From: Bacteroides thetaiotaomicron VPI-5482 | Lineage (GTDB): Bacteria; Bacteroidota; Bacteroidia; Bacteroidales; Bacteroidaceae | Assembly: GCF_000011065.1 (NCBI RefSeq) | Contig: NC_004663.1 | Span: 2,790,001-2,854,000, forward strand | Reading direction: 5' to 3' | DNA: 64,000 bases | Shown here: positions 60,174 through 64,000 of the stretch, piece by piece | Layout of the letters: each line of letters starts with the position of its first letter | How positions within the stretch are numbered: the stretch's first letter is position 1 | Made by a program: the position numbers and the translations under genes | The notes under the pieces: model-generated | What the model saw: the letters and a program-made list of their open reading frames with translations, nothing else | Told to the model about the DNA's origin: nothing | Databases searched by the model: none

Positions 60174-61583
60174 ATGAAAAAAATATATTTACCCATTCTA
60201 TTACTGACGTTGGCAGTATCCTCATGCGATACTTTCGACAAAGTGCCTTCCAGTGAATGGCCTTCAGAAGGTGCTATTAAGACTCTCGAAGATTTACAGT
60301 TTGCAGTTAACGGTGTTTATGAGTCTCAGACTTCTTCTATAGACGCGGGAACTAATCCACGTGGCAGCTACGCAGGTGATTTCTTCTTGTACGCCGACCA
60401 AAGAGGCAGCGACTTCAAAGCCATCGGTAGCAATAAGCAAACAGTTGATGTATATGCCTACCAGGCTACTAAGAATAGTTCTGATTCATACTATTTCTAC
60501 AAACGCTTTTATCTTTCTCTGGCAAGAATAAACAAAGTTTTGGAGGGAGTTAAGAAATCCGGTCTGGAAGGAGCTGAAGTTGATGTTCAGGTAGGCGAAT
60601 TGTATGCTTTGCGGGCACTTTTCCACTTTGACTTGGCCCGCTTGTTCGCTAAACTTCCTTGTAATGCACAGGCCAGCGATCCGGGTATCGTATTGTCTAC
60701 AGAAGTTTTCGAATCCGGATATACAGCAGAAAGAGCTACTATTGCGAAAACTTACGAAACCATACTGGATGACTTGAAGACTGCATTGGATAATCTCCCA
60801 GAAACCAGCAAGGTAGTAACTGCCGGTCATATCGACTATTGGGGAGCCCGTGCACTGAGAGCCCGTGCATATCTCTACATGAATGAGAACAGTAAAGCAC
60901 TTGAGGACGCCAAATATGTAATCGAAAAATCTCCATACAAGCTGTACACCAGAGATGAATACGAAACAGTATGGACCAAAGTTGGAAGCAGTGAAAGCAT
61001 TTTCGAGTTCCTGATTACCTCACTCTACAATGCACAACGTAACTCTCTCGGATTCTACACACATGCCGAAGGTTATGCAGAAGCCGGTATCACCGAGGGA
61101 TTCAAAACTTTCCTTCAAGAACGTCCGGAAGATGTTCGCAGCACTCTGATTGCTGAAGAAAGCGACGGTGGAGATAACGAAGGCTGGTATATCCAGAAGT
61201 ATCCGGGACGCGACGGAGAAATATATGTAAATAATCCGAAAGTAATCCGCCTGTCCGAAGTATATCTGATCGCCGCAGAAGCTGCATTAAAAGCAGGTGG
61301 TGCTGATCCTGCCAGCTATATCAATGACTTGCGTAAGCAAAGAATAGCCGACTATGAAGACGTTGCTTCTGTTACTATCGATGATATTCTGACAGAACGC
61401 AGACTGGAACTTTATGGTGAAGGTCATAACGCCTGGGATACATGGAGAAACAAAAAGGCAGTAACGAATGCCCAAGTTCCGGCCGGTCCGATCAACTATG
61501 ACGACTATCGTACCGTAATGCCTATTCCGGTTTCCGAGATCAATGTATCTAACGGTAAGCTGAAACAAAACGAAGGCTACTAA
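60174..61583 (+). CDS. SusD/RagB-family nutrient-binding lipoprotein, expressed cassette
   Basis: The 469-residue surface lipoprotein has lipobox AVSSCDTF, an N-terminal SusD domain with TPR-like helices (GELYALRALFHFDLARLFA) and the C-terminal RagB/SusD domain (EVYLIAAEAALKAGG, ILTERRLELYGEGHNAWDTWRN). It differs in subfamily from the two silent SusDs, which are of SusD-like_2 type, so switching would change the binding protein class as well as its specificity. A terminator follows. Confidence 0.93.
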   Translation: MKKIYLPILLLTLAVSSCDTFDKVPSSEWPSEGAIKTLEDLQFAVNGVYESQTSSIDAGTNPRGSYAGDFFLYADQRGSDFKAIGSNKQTVDVYAYQATKNSSDSYYFYKRFYLSLARINKVLEGVKKSGLEGAEVDVQVGELYALRALFHFDLARLFAKLPCNAQASDPGIVLSTEVFESGYTAERATIAKTYETILDDLKTALDNLPETSKVVTAGHIDYWGARALRARAYLYMNENSKALEDAKYVIEKSPYKLYTRDEYETVWTKVGSSESIFEFLITSLYNAQRNSLGFYTHAEGYAEAGITEGFKTFLQERPEDVRSTLIAEESDGGDNEGWYIQKYPGRDGEIYVNNPKVIRLSEVYLIAAEAALKAGGADPASYINDLRKQRIADYEDVASVTIDDILTERRLELYGEGHNAWDTWRNKKAVTNAQVPAGPINYDDYRTVMPIPVSEINVSNGKLKQNEGY

Positions 61584-61607
61584 TACACTGAAACCATTTT
61601 AATAACA

Positions 61608-61652
61608 AGCCCGTTTAACTGCTTAAAGTTAAACGGGCTCGCTTTTTATTTT
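61608..61652 (+). terminator. Rho-independent terminator at the right edge of the shufflon
   Basis: A 13-bp perfect stem (agcccgtttaact at 61608-61620 with 61627-61639), 6-base loop and a CGCTTTTTATTTT tail end the active susCD transcript. Confidence 0.88.
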
Positions 61653-61711
61653 CCATTTCCGAATTTACACATGAGTGTAATCTTATCTGTTCCTCCCCAC
61701 AATACAGACTT

Positions 61712-62371
61712 CTACTTGCAGATACCGCTCAGCCCTTCTCTCACAATATCCGCCAATATCGGCTTCGCTCCACTCACAAAGCATTCCACTGCAATCACCA
61801 TCAGAATCAATCCCATCAAACGCATCATCACATTATTTCCGGTCTCTCCCAGTACTTTCACCAGTCGGGTGGAAGCACGGAGAATGAAGAACGTCAACAG
61901 ATAAATCAAAGCGATTGTTCCGATCAATATACCTTTCATGGCGTAAGTATGAGAGTCCTGCATCAAAACGATAGCGTTAGCGATAGCCCCGGGACCACAC
62001 AACATCGGAATTCCAAGAGGAGTAATGGAGATGTCATCGGCATAGGTTTTAATCTCTTCGTCTTTAAGTTTCATCGGAGTATACCGTGCCTGAAGCATAT
62101 CAAAACCAATCTTAAAGATAATTACTCCGCCGGCAATACGGAAACCATTGGTAGAGATACCGAAGAATTTGAAAAGGAACTGCCCGGCAAAGACAAACAC
62201 CATCAACGTTATAAACGACACGATGGTGGCACGGCGCACAATAGTCTGTCGCTCCTTATCTGTCATTCCGTGTGTCATGGTCAGAAAGACCGGCATTGTC
62301 CCCAAAGGATTGGTCAGCGTAAAGAACGAAGTAAAACAAAGTAAGGCAAATGGCAGAAGCGTACTATCCAT
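61712..62371 (-). CDS. MarC-family integral membrane protein
   Basis: The 219-residue protein has six predicted membrane helices. TNPLGTMPVFLTMT near residue 20 and the repeat-like TPLGIPMLCGPGAIANAIVL near 115 are the inverted-repeat motifs of MarC/UPF0056 proteins. The transported substrate, if any, is unknown; the old link to antibiotic resistance is not supported for the family. It is 61 bp after the nucleotidase gene on the same strand. Confidence 0.9.
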   Translation of the reverse strand: MDSTLLPFALLCFTSFFTLTNPLGTMPVFLTMTHGMTDKERQTIVRRATIVSFITLMVFVFAGQFLFKFFGISTNGFRIAGGVIIFKIGFDMLQARYTPMKLKDEEIKTYADDISITPLGIPMLCGPGAIANAIVLMQDSHTYAMKGILIGTIALIYLLTFFILRASTRLVKVLGETGNNVMMRLMGLILMVIAVECFVSGAKPILADIVREGLSGICK

Positions 62372-62432
62372 GATGTTATCGTATTTTATACATTTATTAG
62401 ATGCAACAAAAATACGACTTAATCCATAAAAC

Positions 62433-63125
62433 CTACAATAAATTCATTAATTCTTTCAGTGAATGGATATGATAGGTAGGCTGAAAAGGAAAGACGGTTC
62501 GTTCCGTCACATTATAGAAAGCCTGATGCATGCCTACCCCATGCGCTCCGGTAATATCGGCTTCCCAACTGTCACCGATCATTAACGATTCGCGTAACTC
62601 GGACTGGGTGGCAGATAAAGCAAAATGAAAGATTTCGGGCCGGGGTTTCAATACGCCGAGGTCCTCCGAAAGAATGATCTTCTTAAAATAACGATCTACT
62701 CCTGCCGAACGCATCTTGCGCGACTGCAGTTCGCGGAAACCATTGGAAAGGATATACAGATTATATTGCGGCGCAAGATACTCCAACACTTCTTTGGCAT
62801 GGGGCATCAGGCCGCTTTTGGTAGGAATAATGGCAAAGAAATCTTCCGAGAAACGTTCTGCCAAAGCCTCATCCTCCACTCCTACTGCCTGTAAGGGATA
62901 AAAAAAACGCTGGCGGTTCAGTTCCTCCTTTGTCACCTTTCCCTCTCCATATTCAAGCCAGAGTTCAGTATTGCGTCGTTGATACAGTGTGTAATAATGA
63001 TCGAATGAATCAAAATAGCGGTCAAATGAATATTTCTGATATACTTCTTCAAAGGTGTCGCGTGCATTTCGTGAGAAAGCCCAGATGGTGTCATCCAGGT
63101 CAAAAAAGAGATTTTTATATTTCAT
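62433..63125 (-). CDS. YjjG-family HAD nucleotidase
   Basis: The 230-residue HAD hydrolase has motif I FFDLDDTIWAF (Asp9 and Asp11), a helical cap, motif II LSNGF and motif IV GDSWEADITGA. The order and length fit YjjG-type noncanonical pyrimidine nucleotidases, which remove phosphate from damaged or unusual nucleoside monophosphates. HAD substrate assignment from sequence is only approximate. Confidence 0.85.
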   Translation of the reverse strand: MKYKNLFFDLDDTIWAFSRNARDTFEEVYQKYSFDRYFDSFDHYYTLYQRRNTELWLEYGEGKVTKEELNRQRFFYPLQAVGVEDEALAERFSEDFFAIIPTKSGLMPHAKEVLEYLAPQYNLYILSNGFRELQSRKMRSAGVDRYFKKIILSEDLGVLKPRPEIFHFALSATQSELRESLMIGDSWEADITGAHGVGMHQAFYNVTERTVFPFQPTYHIHSLKELMNLL

Positions 63126-63154
63126 TGGCTCCGTGATATATATAATATGAGAAA

Positions 63155-63204
63155 TAAAAAAGCCAATGTGCTAATTTCTTGAATTCAGGAATCAGCACAT
63201 TGGC
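63155..63204 (-). terminator. Rho-independent terminator after the coiled-coil gene
   Basis: On the minus strand gccaatgtgct (63204-63194) pairs with agcacattggc (63172-63162) around a 21-base loop, followed by TTTTTTATTT. Confidence 0.82.
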
Positions 63205-63227
63205 AATTCTAACCAGGTATGTCTACC

Positions 63228-64000
63228 TTATTTTACCTGAATAACCAAGTATCTGGATACGCTCCAGAATTCGGCAGGATTAGTAATTTTCAAAGTCAGC
63301 TGACCTTTGTCATCTTTCACCAGTTCATAAGAACCTGTCGGATGAGTAGTCAACAACTCAGCACGTTTGGAGTACAACTTGATTTCTTTTGTTGTACGGA
63401 TATCGATCTGAGTAAAATAATCCTTGTTGAAATCAGCGCTCTTCAGCACGTCACCGCTCTGAAGAATCTTCTGGGCTTTCAACTCTGATTTTGTTCCGAA
63501 TACGAACCATGCGGCATTCAGACTCTTATCCTGTTCGGCAACGGTTTTAGCTTTCGCTTCGTTTTCGGCAGCCAAAGATTCTTTGGCAGCAGACAGGTCG
63601 CTGACAGCTGCATCCAGTTCCTGGATACGAATGTTCTTAGATGCCAGTTCTGTCTGAAGTTCTTCGATACGTTGTTGTTTCGCTTTTAATTCAGCAGTCA
63701 GAGCTTCTACAGCTTTCTTCATCTGAGTAGAGTTGTACTTGCTGTTTTTCAGCTGAGCTTCCAGTTTTGCAATCTGAGCTTTGTTTTCTTCCATTTGCTT
63801 GGAGATGAATTCAATGTCAGAAGCAATCTGTTGCTTGGCACTGGCTGAATTTTCGGTAATAGTACCACGCTGCAAGTCCACACGGCTTTCGGCAGCATTG
63901 ATCTTACGGAATCCTTCCTGCACTTCATTGAAAGTTCCCATCATATCATCCAATTCAGCGTTACGCTGTGTCAATTCCATTAAAAGAGAGTCATTTTCAG
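63228..64000 (-). CDS. Coiled-coil envelope-type protein, 5' end outside the window
   Basis: The frame stays open to the window edge: upstream of the first internal ATG (63980) codons read ENDSLL, so the true start lies beyond 64000. The visible 257 residues are a long coiled coil (about 1-160; KLEAQLKNSK, RIEELQTELASKNIRIQELD) and a compact C-terminal domain with WFVFGTKSELKAQKIL and a beta-rich end. A similar layout is common among Bacteroidetes cell-envelope proteins of unknown function. Any signal peptide cannot be seen. Confidence 0.75.
   Translation of the reverse strand, partial: ENDSLLMELTQRNAELDDMMGTFNEVQEGFRKINAAESRVDLQRGTITENSASAKQQIASDIEFISKQMEENKAQIAKLEAQLKNSKYNSTQMKKAVEALTAELKAKQQRIEELQTELASKNIRIQELDAAVSDLSAAKESLAAENEAKAKTVAEQDKSLNAAWFVFGTKSELKAQKILQSGDVLKSADFNKDYFTQIDIRTTKEIKLYSKRAELLTTHPTGSYELVKDDKGQLTLKITNPAEFWSVSRYLVIQVK

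Overview
The window looks like a chromosomal segment of a gut Bacteroides, probably the B. thetaiotaomicron group. The evidence is SusC/SusD pairs, class I fumarase, Bacteroides-type promoters (TTG, 19-21 bp, TAnnTTTG), HU-like and TPR lipoprotein regulators, a PL10 pectate lyase and a DUF4954 protein. Species placement is inference. I saw no tRNA, rRNA or CRISPR array. One complete insertion sequence is present.

Layout. 0.2-1.5 kb: an IS4-family element with 9-bp target duplications. 1.5-6.5 kb: a membrane-tethered TPR/HTH regulator, an RDD membrane protein, an HU-like protein, an AraC-type regulator and a DUF4405 haem-type membrane protein. 6.5-20 kb: housekeeping genes (trxA, dnaE, psd/pssA phospholipid synthesis, tadA, yraN, birA, a secreted S41 protease, a MATE exporter, pyrH). 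20.2-27.2 kb: a five-gene unit built around RyR domains: a stand-alone RyR protein, a two-RCK ion-channel-like protein ending in a RyR domain, two related secreted proteins and a TIR/DUF4062-like membrane protein. 27.6-36 kb: an EamA transporter, frr, rsgA and a complete RND efflux operon (adaptor, pump, TolC-type channel). 36-43.9 kb: pectate lyase, acyltransferase, fumarase, DUF4954 protein, hflX. 43.9-61.7 kb: a SusC/SusD shufflon. 61.7-64 kb: marC, a YjjG-type nucleotidase and a coiled-coil protein cut by the window end.

The shufflon is the clearest mechanistic story. One susC (57059-60154) has a promoter, start codon and signal peptide. Two other susC frames, on the opposite strand, have none of these. 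They begin abruptly at the same 20-bp sequence that lies inside the 5' part of the active gene, and an in-frame stop lies just upstream. A tyrosine recombinase gene sits between the sites. Inversion would join the promoter and first 73 codons to either silent susC, in frame, so the cell would show one of three SusC/SusD receptor sets. The class of switch is known from B. fragilis; the present layout, an unannotated candidate small RNA in the inverting segment and the direct-repeat orientation of the two silent sites are the parts to follow up.

A second pattern runs across the whole window. Four intergenic regions carry arrays of short dyad-symmetric units spaced at exactly 22 bp (4851-4938, 27363-27452, 40409-40514, 55163-55243). 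Each array has its own palindrome, but the period is the same. Five further gaps carry degenerate 7-bp tandem repeats. I do not know a function for either class.
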